Below are positions 9,047-16,960 of a stretch of DNA of 34,422 nt, piece after piece. The DNA is taken from contig CAZHXQ010000011.1 in the NCBI GenBank assembly GCA_964536465.1, forward strand, positions 1 through 34,422. The letters run 5' to 3'. Source of the DNA: Mesolinea sp964536465. Its GTDB lineage: Bacteria > Chloroflexota > Anaerolineae > Anaerolineales > Anaerolineaceae. The translations under genes were made by a program, and so were the position numbers. Below the pieces are notes generated by a model that saw only the letters and a list, made by a program, of their open reading frames with translations, did no database searches and was not told where the DNA came from. Within the stretch, counting starts at the first letter, position 1. Each line of letters begins with the position of its first letter.

Positions 9047-9091
9047 ACCAGCATGAGGTTGTCTCAAAACCGCAGACAGCCTCATGCTGGT
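9047..9091 (-). terminator. Long hairpin after the C39/cadherin-repeat gene
   Basis: Segments 9047-9064 and 9074-9091 form an 18-bp stem with one G-U wobble and a 9-nt loop. It lies 16 nt past the stop of the minus-strand exoprotein gene. The T-run on the minus strand is poor (a CCTTTT a few bases on), so termination is probable but not textbook. Confidence 0.6.
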
Positions 9092-9106
9092 TTAACCCTC
9101 CGTCGC

Positions 9107-11401
9107 TTATTTGAATATCAAAGGTAAAAATACTGGCTTTTGGACGACCCCAACATGGATGCTGAAAGTTGTCTCAAATGTCAAACCTCCCTGGTCAGTA
9201 GTTCTGACACGAATGGAAAGCATTTGGTGGACCGGATAGGTCAATTCAGCCGCGGTCCTCAGCGAATTGTTCGAGATGGCAAAAAGCGAATTATCACTAT
9301 CACCTTGTCCATTGACAAGTTCATAGGTGAATTGATCACCATTATCAGGGTCCTGGGTGCTGAATACGCCAACTTGAGTACCAGCTGGCTGACCTTCAGG
9401 AACAGTGTTATGACTGAGGGTTATACCTACCGGTGCTTCGTTGACGTTTGTGACCGTGATGGTGAAGACCTTTTCCAAATACAGACCGCCCGGATCACCA
9501 ACGCGGACGCGGATGGAGTAAGACGCCTGGCTTTCATAATCCAATATGCTGCTGTTGCGCAGCGTATTGCCGGAGATATTGAAGAAACCGTTACCGCCAT
9601 CCCCTGACCCTGCCACCAGGCTGTAGGTGAAGTTAGTGTCTCCGTCCGGGTCGGTGGCGCTGAAAGTTCCGATAATGGTGTTGACAACAGAATTCTCGGG
9701 GGTTGTCGTTTCTGAGAGTGAGACATTAATGGGGGCTTCGTTGACATTTGTGACCATGATGGTGAACATCTTTTCAAAGCTCAGACCCCCCTGGTCGCTC
9801 ACGCGGACACGGATTGAGTAAGACTCTTGAGATTCATAATCGAGCAAGCTGCTGTTGCACAGTAGATTGCCCGAAATATTAAACGAACCGTTACCGCCAT
9901 CTCCTGACCCTGCCACCAGGCTGTAAGTGAAGGTAGTGTCTCCGTCCGGGTCGGTGGCGTTTAAAGTCCCGATAGCGGTGTTCACCGGAGAATTCTCAGG
10001 GATAGTCGCCGCCGAGAGTGAGACATTGAAGGGAGCTTCGTTGACGTTTGTGACAAAGATTGTGAATGCTTTTTCGTAATTCAGTCCAGTGCTGTCAGTG
10101 GAACGCACGCGGATAAAATAAGATGCCTGCTCCTCAAAATCGAACAAACTGCTGCTTCGCAGTGTGTTGCCGGAGATGTTAAACAGACTGTTGTTGCTAT
10201 CTCCTGCGCCGGGAACCAGGCTGTAAGTAAATGTATCCCCCGGATCGGGATCCACGCTCGAGAGAGTGCCAATGGCGGTATTGACCGGGCTGTTTTCAGG
10301 TATGCTGTTTGAAGAAAGGCTTATATCGGTAGGTGCCAGTGAAACTGCCTGTAAATGCAAGATGCTGACTGACTGCATTGCCATTTCCTGATAGGAGCCG
10401 CCCCAGGTCATGTAGCGATTTTCGGCTGTATTTGAACTCCAGGTATCCCGGATATAGACCCTGTCTGGATCCGCATAACCATAGCCTACGATGGAATGCC
10501 CCTGCAAATTAATCAAGACAGGATGACCCGCGTCAATCTCGGCCTTATAATTTGCAAAACTAAAACCGCCTGTTATAGTATTGTCCGTCATCTGATTGTA
10601 ACAATCGGTGGCTGTGTAGCCACGGGAGGCATAAAATTCACGCCTGCCCCTGTTGCCATCTGGTGGGTTATAACCAGCTAAAGCATCGCAACTCAACTGC
10701 GAGGCGGAGTTTAAATAAGAATAAAAGGTTGTCGCGCCGTCTGTATTGGTTTTAGCAGACTGGCTGGTGCCCATCCAATCCCCTATTGCAGTTTTAGTAG
10801 TATGTTCAGCCCAGCCGCCGCTGAGATATGGGTCTGGGGCATTGCTCCCAAAAGACACCCAGTAATCGTCAATCGAGCCCCTCACAGCCAGACCATCAAC
10901 GCTCTGTTTACGTGCGACAAGAGGATTGTTTGGGTAGGTTTGACCAGCACCATCTGTCCAGCTCCCAAAACCGCTATCAGTGAGAGGATAAAGGCCGCCA
11001 TTAGTTGCCCCGGCATACATATTCGTGTATTCCTTGTGATCGTAATAGGCAGCAATCATCGCCCCTGATACAGCTGAACAACCAAATACCCAGCTGTAAG
11101 AAGGAAAATCGGGAATGATCCCGGTTGTCGTGTTTTCAGGAATCGGTGGGAAGCTCAACGGAATCCGCCCCAGTGGCGGTTTAGCCGGACCACTGATGAT
11201 ATTCGCGGTGATAGGCGTGCCATCTGGCAGAGTAGTCTCAAAATATGAATAATAGGGGCTCACCTGAATGACTTCAGGGTTGTCAGAAATGCCCTGAGTT
11301 TGACCCGGGACAACAGAAACCAAAAATCCGAGAACGAAGATATACACTATCAAGCACTTGAGTGCTTTGAGCAAGCCATCAGGTAAGCTTTGCCATTTCA
11401 T
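9107..11401 (-). CDS. Secreted C39-like cysteine peptidase domain with four cadherin-like repeats
   Basis: Predicted exported protein of 764 residues. A signal peptide or N-terminal hydrophobic anchor spans about 8-36. A papain-fold C39-like domain follows (about 95-350), with candidate catalytic residues C108 (FGCSAVSGAMIAAYYD), H302 (GHSIVGYGY) and D319 (VYIRDTW). Four consecutive cadherin-like repeats (356-455, 456-555, 556-655, 656-755) each begin AP and carry PEN/PEG and DPDxxDxFTYxL blocks that suit calcium binding. The protein ends PVFLPLIFK, a hydrophobic tail ending in Lys. The start at 11401 was chosen because AAGGAGGTGG (11407-11416) lies directly upstream; a start 10 codons earlier lacks such a site. 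It is a single-gene unit, flanked by a divergent synthetase gene and a hairpin. Targets (peptide, leader or cell-wall crosslink) are unknown; the repeats suggest surface display or adhesion. Confidence 0.85.
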   Translation of the reverse strand: MKWQSLPDGLLKALKCLIVYIFVLGFLVSVVPGQTQGISDNPEVIQVSPYYSYFETTLPDGTPITANIISGPAKPPLGRIPLSFPPIPENTTTGIIPDFPSYSWVFGCSAVSGAMIAAYYDHKEYTNMYAGATNGGLYPLTDSGFGSWTDGAGQTYPNNPLVARKQSVDGLAVRGSIDDYWVSFGSNAPDPYLSGGWAEHTTKTAIGDWMGTSQSAKTNTDGATTFYSYLNSASQLSCDALAGYNPPDGNRGRREFYASRGYTATDCYNQMTDNTITGGFSFANYKAEIDAGHPVLINLQGHSIVGYGYADPDRVYIRDTWSSNTAENRYMTWGGSYQEMAMQSVSILHLQAVSLAPTDISLSSNSIPENSPVNTAIGTLSSVDPDPGDTFTYSLVPGAGDSNNSLFNISGNTLRSSSLFDFEEQASYFIRVRSTDSTGLNYEKAFTIFVTNVNEAPFNVSLSAATIPENSPVNTAIGTLNATDPDGDTTFTYSLVAGSGDGGNGSFNISGNLLCNSSLLDYESQESYSIRVRVSDQGGLSFEKMFTIMVTNVNEAPINVSLSETTTPENSVVNTIIGTFSATDPDGDTNFTYSLVAGSGDGGNGFFNISGNTLRNSSILDYESQASYSIRVRVGDPGGLYLEKVFTITVTNVNEAPVGITLSHNTVPEGQPAGTQVGVFSTQDPDNGDQFTYELVNGQGDSDNSLFAISNNSLRTAAELTYPVHQMLSIRVRTTDQGGLTFETTFSIHVGVVQKPVFLPLIFK
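9110..10336 (-). repeat. Four tandem 300-bp in-frame repeats encoding cadherin-like domains
   Basis: Units lie at 10336-10037, 10036-9737, 9736-9437 and 9436-9110; the last includes the short tail. The first three are exactly 100 codons each. Units 2 and 3 encode domains differing at about 20 of 100 positions and share long identical DNA stretches, pointing to fairly recent duplication; units 1 and 4 are more diverged. Confidence 0.9.
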
Positions 11402-11657
11402 TTCATCCACCTCCTTGAGAAGCAGACACATTGATGTTAGAAGGGTTAAGTTGGAACAACATAATTATCATTTAATTTGCCCTTAATCCTGAAACATACG
11501 ATGCTTATTTTGTCCGTCCAGTCTGCTCCGGAACACCCTTGGAAACATGTTTTTCCAATATTACTACTGCTCTGGCGACAAAAAACGAAGTGTAGAAGTA
11601 GGTATTTGGGGTATACTATGCAGTTGGTACAAATTACAACCATTATCGGAGGAAAAT

Positions 11658-13766
11658 GTGGATCCAATTATCAATGCAGTACTGAAACCTAAGAGCATCG
11701 CGGTCATCGGCGCGTCTACCAATCCCGAAAAAATCGGTTATAAAGTAGTCGAAAACCTGAAAACCTGCGGTTACGAAAACCCGGTCTACCCAATCAACCC
11801 TGATGCGGAAGAAATCCTTGGATACAAATGCTACGCCAACATCAAGGATGTTCCTTATGTGGTGGATATGGCGGTCATCACCGTCCCGGCGCGGGTTGTC
11901 CCTGCGGTCACACGTGATGCAGGCGAAAAAGGCGTAAAGGGACTGAGCATAATCACTTCTGGTTTCAGTGAGGTTGGAGATGTTGCCCTCGAGCAACAAG
12001 TTGTCGATATTGCCCGTGAATACGGCATGCGCATTATCGGTCCCAACATCATCGGCGTGCTCTCCAACAGCGACAAGATGAACGCTTCTTTCGCTAATTC
12101 CTTGCCATTGGACGGTAAAGCTGCATTGGTTTCTCAAAGCGGCGCTCTTCTGATCGCGATGATTGCGGCCACCTACACCCGTAGGGTTGGCTTCGACAAA
12201 ATGATCTCCATTGGCAACCAGGCTGATATCGACTTCGCTGACTTGATCGCCTACCTGAACGAGGATGAGAACACCACCTGTATCACTCTCTACATTGAAG
12301 GGATTAAAGATGGGAAGCGCTTCATGCAAGAAGCCCGCAAATCCACCAAACCAATCATCGCCCTAAAAGCTGGGACTTCAGCCCATGGCGCCGCCGCGGC
12401 AGCCTCACATACCGGTTCGCTTGCCGGCAGTGCTAAAGTCTACGAAGCGGCTTTCCTGCAAGCTGGCGTTTCTCAGGCGGAAGATTTAAACGACATGTTC
12501 GATACTACCCTGGCACTTTCGCTGCAACCAACCATGAAGGGCGACAATCTCTTGATTGTCACCAATGGCGGTGGTGTTGGCGTTCTTGCCACAGATGCTG
12601 CAGAAAAATATGGTCTGCCCCTCAAGTTTGCTCCAGAAGACGTTCAGGAAGAATTGCGCAAGCACATGCCTTCCTTCGGTTCCGCCAAAAACCCTGTAGA
12701 TATCACCGGTGGAGCAGGGCTCAAAGGCTACTACGAAGGCGTCAAGTACTCTTACGCGCACCCTTGGGTTGATGGTCTAGTCGTTCTCTATTGCGAGACT
12801 TCCGTCACCGATCCACAAGAAATCGCCGAAGCGATTTACAACGCCATCCAGGAATCAGGCGCCAGCGGTAAACCTGTGGCCGTCTCTTTCATCGGCGGCG
12901 ATCGCTGTGAAGAGGCTATGAAATGGCTGATCGAACACGACATTCCCACCTATGACGCCCCTGACCTGGCAGTCAAGGCACTGGCCTCCTTGCGCAAGCA
13001 GGAAGACATGATGAAAACCGCGCACAACAGCCTGTACCAACCAACCGATATCGACAGCGAAAGAGCCCGCCAGATTATCGCCGGTGCCCGTGCCAATGGC
13101 AGAGAAGCCCTGACCGAAGTCGAAGCCAAGCATGTCTTCGCTGCTTACGGGCTGCCCGTGACCCCCACCGAGCTTGCCAAAACCGAAGACGACGCAATTA
13201 AACTTGCAGAGAAAATCGGCTATCCAGTCGTAATGAAGATTGTCTCCCCCGATATCCTGCACAAGTCGGATGCCGGCGCGGTCAAGGTCAACATCAAAAA
13301 CGAACAGGGCGTCCGTGATGCCTGGAAACTGATCATGGAAAATTCGCTCAACTACAAAGCCGATGCCGAAATCGACGGCCTGGCAGTTCAGGAGATGGCT
13401 CCCTGGGCTACTGAAGTAATCGTGGGGTCAGTCAACGACGCCACCTTTGGCCCTACCCTCATGTTTGGATTAGGCGGCATCTTTGTTGAGGTGATGAAAG
13501 ACGTAACCTTCAAGGTTGCCCCGATCGACGAAGCCACTGCGTTGGAAATGCAGTCAGAAATTAAGAGCTCCAAAATCCTTGAAGGCGCTCGTGGTGAGGC
13601 ACCTCGCGACCAAAAAGAGCTGGCAAAAGTTTTGGCACATTACTCCTACATGATCTACGATCTGCAGGATGAAATCGCTGAATCAGATGCCAACCCTGTC
13701 ATCGTCTACGAAGAGGGAGAGGGTGTCTCCGTTGTCGATGCCCGCATCATTTTGACCAAAAAGTAA
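11658..13766 (+). CDS. Acetate/acyl-CoA ligase (ADP-forming), fused alpha-beta
   Basis: Converts an acyl-CoA, ADP and phosphate into the free acid, CoA and ATP, giving substrate-level ATP from acetyl-CoA or branched and aryl acyl-CoA. Domains in order: CoA-binding Rossmann domain (about 7-130, VIGAS near 16-20), succinyl-CoA-ligase-like domain with the phosphohistidine candidate H251 in AASHTGSLAGS, and a C-terminal ATP-grasp domain (about 480-700) with MKIVSPDILHKSDAGAV. At 702 residues it is the single-chain form. The start is GTG 11658, with GGAGG at 11648-11652; the frame is open further upstream, but that extension (from 11547) lacks a ribosome site and family similarity. A TATACT at 11612-11617 is a possible -10 without a good -35. 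A terminator follows at 13792-13825. Confidence 0.93.
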   Translation: MDPIINAVLKPKSIAVIGASTNPEKIGYKVVENLKTCGYENPVYPINPDAEEILGYKCYANIKDVPYVVDMAVITVPARVVPAVTRDAGEKGVKGLSIITSGFSEVGDVALEQQVVDIAREYGMRIIGPNIIGVLSNSDKMNASFANSLPLDGKAALVSQSGALLIAMIAATYTRRVGFDKMISIGNQADIDFADLIAYLNEDENTTCITLYIEGIKDGKRFMQEARKSTKPIIALKAGTSAHGAAAAASHTGSLAGSAKVYEAAFLQAGVSQAEDLNDMFDTTLALSLQPTMKGDNLLIVTNGGGVGVLATDAAEKYGLPLKFAPEDVQEELRKHMPSFGSAKNPVDITGGAGLKGYYEGVKYSYAHPWVDGLVVLYCETSVTDPQEIAEAIYNAIQESGASGKPVAVSFIGGDRCEEAMKWLIEHDIPTYDAPDLAVKALASLRKQEDMMKTAHNSLYQPTDIDSERARQIIAGARANGREALTEVEAKHVFAAYGLPVTPTELAKTEDDAIKLAEKIGYPVVMKIVSPDILHKSDAGAVKVNIKNEQGVRDAWKLIMENSLNYKADAEIDGLAVQEMAPWATEVIVGSVNDATFGPTLMFGLGGIFVEVMKDVTFKVAPIDEATALEMQSEIKSSKILEGARGEAPRDQKELAKVLAHYSYMIYDLQDEIAESDANPVIVYEEGEGVSVVDARIILTKK

Positions 13767-13791
13767 ACCTGCTCAAGGATCTTTTTTAACC

Positions 13792-13825
13792 AAAGCCACT
13801 GTCACACCACAGCAGTGGCTTTTTT
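13792..13825 (+). terminator. Rho-independent terminator after the acyl-CoA ligase
   Basis: AAAGCCACTG (13792-13801) pairs perfectly with CAGTGGCTTT (13813-13822) around an 11-nt loop, and a T6 run (13820-13825) follows. Confidence 0.9.
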
Positions 13826-13971
13826 ATTCGGGTGTTCGCGATAAAACGTCCAAAGAAAAGACAGCAGGCTTTCTGACTATGAGGAACTACACTGAACAGA
13901 GGGTTTATAATTGACCATCATTGAGTACAATCAGTAGTGGTCTTCAAATAGGATGCTGAAAGGAAGCAAGA

Positions 13972-14745
13972 ATGACAAAAAAGAATTTTTTGATTGACAT
14001 GGATGGCGTTTTGGTGCACGGCGCCAACATGGTCCCCGGAGCGGATAAATTTATCCAGAGATTGGTTGAAGAAAATAGGAAGTTCTCAATTTTGACCAAT
14101 AATTCCAAGTACACCACCCGCGATTTGGCTCACCGGCTGAAGAAAGCCGGTTTGGAAATCGACGAAGACATCATCTTTACCTCCGCAATCGCCACCGCTG
14201 AATTCCTCGCCAGCCAAAAACCCAACGGTGCTGCTTTCGTTATAGGTGAAGTCGGGCTGACAGAGGCGATTCACAGCCAGGGATTCATCCAGACAGCATC
14301 CGACCCCGACTTCGTGGTCCTGGGCGAAACCTCCTCCTACAGTCTCGATCAAATCACCAGAGCGATCCGACTGATCCTTGGCGGCGCGCGTTTTATCGCC
14401 ACCAATCCAGACCCAAACGGGCCTTCTGAGAGCGGCATCGTTCCAGCTACTGGCGCTATGGCAGCCCTGATCGAGAAAGCCACGGGTCAAGCAGCCTTCT
14501 TTGTAGGCAAACCCAATTCTCTGATGATGCGAACCGCCCTCAACCACTTCGACATGCACTCCGAAGACACCTATATGGTAGGCGACCGCATGGATACCGA
14601 TGTGCTTTCTGGCATCTCCGCAGGGATGGAGACCATCCTGGTTTTATCCGGTTCCACGGCTGCCGATGAGATCGACTCCTATCCTTACAGACCGAGGCAC
14701 GTATTCAAGTCCGTAGCTGAGATCGACCTGGAGAATTTCGCTTAA
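13972..14745 (+). CDS. HAD-IIA family phosphatase (NagD-like)
   Basis: Cytoplasmic phosphatase of the haloacid dehalogenase superfamily, subfamily IIA. All four motifs are visible: the nucleophile D9 and general acid D11 in DMDGVL, motif II in LTNNS (T42-N43), the motif III lysine K180 in VGKPNS, and motif IV GDRMDTD (D205, with D208 and D210). The cap insertion between motifs II and III is of the NagD type. Length (257) is normal. GAAAGGAAG precedes the ATG. A TACAAT at 13926-13931 may be the -10. Likely substrates are sugar phosphates, phosphoglycolate or nucleotides; sequence does not decide. The next gene starts 4 bp after the stop, so the two are probably translationally coupled. Confidence 0.92.
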   Translation: MTKKNFLIDMDGVLVHGANMVPGADKFIQRLVEENRKFSILTNNSKYTTRDLAHRLKKAGLEIDEDIIFTSAIATAEFLASQKPNGAAFVIGEVGLTEAIHSQGFIQTASDPDFVVLGETSSYSLDQITRAIRLILGGARFIATNPDPNGPSESGIVPATGAMAALIEKATGQAAFFVGKPNSLMMRTALNHFDMHSEDTYMVGDRMDTDVLSGISAGMETILVLSGSTAADEIDSYPYRPRHVFKSVAEIDLENFA

Positions 14746-14749
14746 TTTC

Positions 14750-15754
14750 ATGAAGTTTAGCCGTCGTGATTTTCTGAAGTTCAGCCTTCTTGGGCTTGGT
14801 GCCTCCGCTTTCACCTGGCAGGACCAGGAAGGTTTTTCACTCAATCATGCCAGGCTGATGCTGGTGGGGGAGAAAAAAGGGGTCAGCATTTATAAGGAAC
14901 CAGACGAATCCAGCGTCATTCTTTACCAGAGGCAGTATAACGAAATTATCAACGTTTATGAGGAAGTAATTGGCCCCAACGGTCCCGCCTGGAATCCGAT
15001 CTGGTACCGCTGTTGGGGCGGCTACGTCTTTAGTGGTTATCTGTACGAAGTACGCTATGAATACCAACCGCTTTCAAAGCCAAAGCGTGCTTCCGGTCAG
15101 TTGGCAGAGATCACCGTCCCCTATACCCGGTCTATGTATTACAGTCATGGTGAGGGCTGGGAACCCCTGTGGATGTTTTACTATCTTTCAACGCATTGGA
15201 TCACCGACGTTATCGAGGGCCCTGACAAACGGCCCTGGTATCGGGTGGAAGACGAACTGGGACGCACCAAGACTGCTATTCCATATGAGCATGCCCGCCT
15301 GATTCCGGATGAAGAATTTGAGCCTATTCACCCGGAAGTGCCGTTTTCTGACAAGAAAATCGACGTTTCGATACCCCTGCAGCGTCTGCAGGCTTTTGAA
15401 GGCGATACGCTTGTTTTCGAAACAAAAGTATCCACCGGATTTCCAACCGGGGAAGGTAAATATTCTATCAAGACCAAAATGCCCTCCAAGCATATGGGTA
15501 ACGCCGTTTTGACCAGCGATATTCGTGAGAGAATCTGGATGGGAGTCCCCTGGACGTGTTTTTTTGAGATGAGCATGGGGCTGGCAACTCACGGCACCTT
15601 CTGGCACACCAATTATGGCACGCCTATGAGCGGCGGCTGCATCAACCTCTCACCCGCGGATGCCAAATGGATCTACCGCTGGACCAATCCTGTCGCTGCG
15701 CCCCAGGATTGGGTAAAACACGGTTGGGGCACCATCATCGATGTGCACAAGTAA
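14750..15754 (+). CDS. Tat-exported L,D-transpeptidase (YkuD domain)
   Basis: Predicted cell-wall enzyme that crosslinks peptidoglycan or attaches proteins to it through L,D bonds. The N-terminus has a twin-arginine signal: SRRDFLK (R5, R6), then a hydrophobic stretch to about residue 20. An N-terminal segment (about 35-190) may hold SH3-like repeats. The YkuD domain covers about 208-332, with H281 in THGTFWH and nucleophile C297 in SGGCINLS. The usual motif is SHGC; here the His is Gly. Only weak GGAG (14730-14733) lies upstream, 16 nt away, so translation is likely coupled to the preceding phosphatase. Its stop abuts the stop of the convergent hemW gene with no bases between. Confidence 0.9.
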   Translation: MKFSRRDFLKFSLLGLGASAFTWQDQEGFSLNHARLMLVGEKKGVSIYKEPDESSVILYQRQYNEIINVYEEVIGPNGPAWNPIWYRCWGGYVFSGYLYEVRYEYQPLSKPKRASGQLAEITVPYTRSMYYSHGEGWEPLWMFYYLSTHWITDVIEGPDKRPWYRVEDELGRTKTAIPYEHARLIPDEEFEPIHPEVPFSDKKIDVSIPLQRLQAFEGDTLVFETKVSTGFPTGEGKYSIKTKMPSKHMGNAVLTSDIRERIWMGVPWTCFFEMSMGLATHGTFWHTNYGTPMSGGCINLSPADAKWIYRWTNPVAAPQDWVKHGWGTIIDVHK

Positions 15755-16915
15755 TCAGACGAATTCCTGAAAAGCCTTGTTCCCAAACATAATCCCCTTG
15801 CGCGTCAACACCAGTTGAGGCCCATCCGCCTGTGTCCGCAAATTTGCGAGACCCGATTGCAGAATCCTGCCGATCTCATCACTAAAGACCACTTTCATCT
15901 CCGCCTGATGGACGCTTCGAAAGCGCCTTTCTGAAATCCCTTCGCGGGTCATTCGCAGCCCCAGCATCATGCTCTCCTGCATTGCCATTTTTGCGTCGAT
16001 AAATGTTTTTTCTGCCAGTGCCGGCGAGAATCGCATTGGAGGCTCACCGCCTTGGCTCAGCCTCTCGATGTAGGCGGGAATGGTTGAGACATTTTGAAGA
16101 CGATAATCACCAGTTTTGCTGTGGGCACCCGCACCGAGACCGAAGTAATCCTGGTTTCGCCAATAAACCTGATTGTGCCTGGATTCAAATGTCTCCTCTT
16201 TGGCCCAGCTTGAAATTTCGTATTGATGAAACCCTCTCATGGGCAAATAATCCATTGCCAGTTCGAACATATCAGCGACCAAATCTTCATCTGGAAGTTC
16301 CAGCTGCCCAGCCTGTAACTCTCGCTCGAAGGGCGTGCCAGGCTCAATAATCAGGGAATACAATGAGAGATGTTGTACTCCACTTGCTGCGGCCTCCTCC
16401 AGGTTTTGTTGCCAGGTATTAAGCGTCTGCCCGGGCAAACCGAAGATAAAATCGAGGCTGATATTATCGAACCCTGCCTGTTGGGCATCACGAATGCTAT
16501 CCCAGGCTTGCCCAGCTGAGTGGATTCGCCCTAACACCTGCAAATCGGAATCACAGAAAGACTGGATTCCCAGGCTCAGTCGGTTGACTCCCGCCTCTTG
16601 CACAGCCTTCAACCTTTCCCGTGAAACCGTGCCAGGGTTGGCTTCCAGTGTGATTTCGGCAGAAGAATTTATCCCTGTCAGCTGTTCAATTTCTTCAAGC
16701 AATCCTTTAACCTCTTCGGGCTTGATCAGTGAGGGTGTCCCTCCCCCAAAATAGATGCTCTCAGCCTGGCTGGAACCGGGCAGGGTCAATCTCATTTCTC
16801 GCTTTAGCGCTTCCAGATAATCTGGTATAAAATGAGCCAGGTGAGCATACGTGATAAAATCACAATATTGACATCTTTGAACACAAAATGGAAAATGAAT
16901 ATATACTGCTGCCAT
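15755..16915 (-). CDS. hemW: HemW-like radical SAM protein (heme chaperone, HemN-related)
   Basis: Radical SAM protein often annotated as oxygen-independent coproporphyrinogen oxidase, but shaped like HemW, which binds heme and lacks oxidase activity in studied cases. The Fe-S motif is C11-x3-C15-x2-C18 (CVQRCQYC), followed by FGGGTPS near 56-62 and a HemN C-terminal domain. Length is 386 residues from the start at 16915. The frame is open 24 codons further upstream, but family proteins begin just before the YIHFPFC block, and that extension would overlap the divergent gene. No Shine-Dalgarno sequence precedes this ATG; a TGGTACAAT lies 6 nt before it, so the mRNA may be leaderless. Confidence 0.9.
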   Translation of the reverse strand: MAAVYIHFPFCVQRCQYCDFITYAHLAHFIPDYLEALKREMRLTLPGSSQAESIYFGGGTPSLIKPEEVKGLLEEIEQLTGINSSAEITLEANPGTVSRERLKAVQEAGVNRLSLGIQSFCDSDLQVLGRIHSAGQAWDSIRDAQQAGFDNISLDFIFGLPGQTLNTWQQNLEEAAASGVQHLSLYSLIIEPGTPFERELQAGQLELPDEDLVADMFELAMDYLPMRGFHQYEISSWAKEETFESRHNQVYWRNQDYFGLGAGAHSKTGDYRLQNVSTIPAYIERLSQGGEPPMRFSPALAEKTFIDAKMAMQESMMLGLRMTREGISERRFRSVHQAEMKVVFSDEIGRILQSGLANLRTQADGPQLVLTRKGIMFGNKAFQEFV

Positions 16916-16921
16916 GCGTAA

Positions 16922-16930
16922 ATTGTACCA
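16922..16930 (-). promoter_or_regulatory. Extended -10 of hemW, placing the start codon near +1
   Basis: TGGTACAAT on the minus strand combines a TG extension with a -10 hexamer (16922-16927). Six bases separate it from the ATG at 16915, so transcription would begin at or next to the start codon. Confidence 0.5.
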
Positions 16931-16953
16931 ATACAGCTGAACAGCAGTAATTT
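16923..16953 (+). promoter_or_regulatory. Possible promoter of the LysM gene, overlapping the hemW promoter
   Basis: TTGTAC (16923-16928) and TAATTT (16948-16953) are 19 bp apart, with the LysM ATG 8 bp after the -10. The -35 shares bases with the hemW -10 on the other strand. Hexamer quality is moderate. Confidence 0.3.
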
Positions 16954-16960
16954 TTAAGTA

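Noticed and set aside
9110..10336. CRISPR-like array suggested by regularly spaced repeats
   Set aside because: The period is 300 bp, in frame, with no short repeat-spacer structure. It encodes protein domains.
11547..11657. Longer N-terminus for the ADP-forming ligase
   Set aside because: The 37 extra residues have no family similarity or ribosome site, whereas GTG 11658 follows GGAGG at 5 nt.
11643..12329. 228-residue open frame on the minus strand inside the acyl-CoA ligase gene
   Set aside because: It lies fully antisense to a strongly conserved enzyme, has no family features, and its start has no ribosome site. It is a codon-bias shadow.
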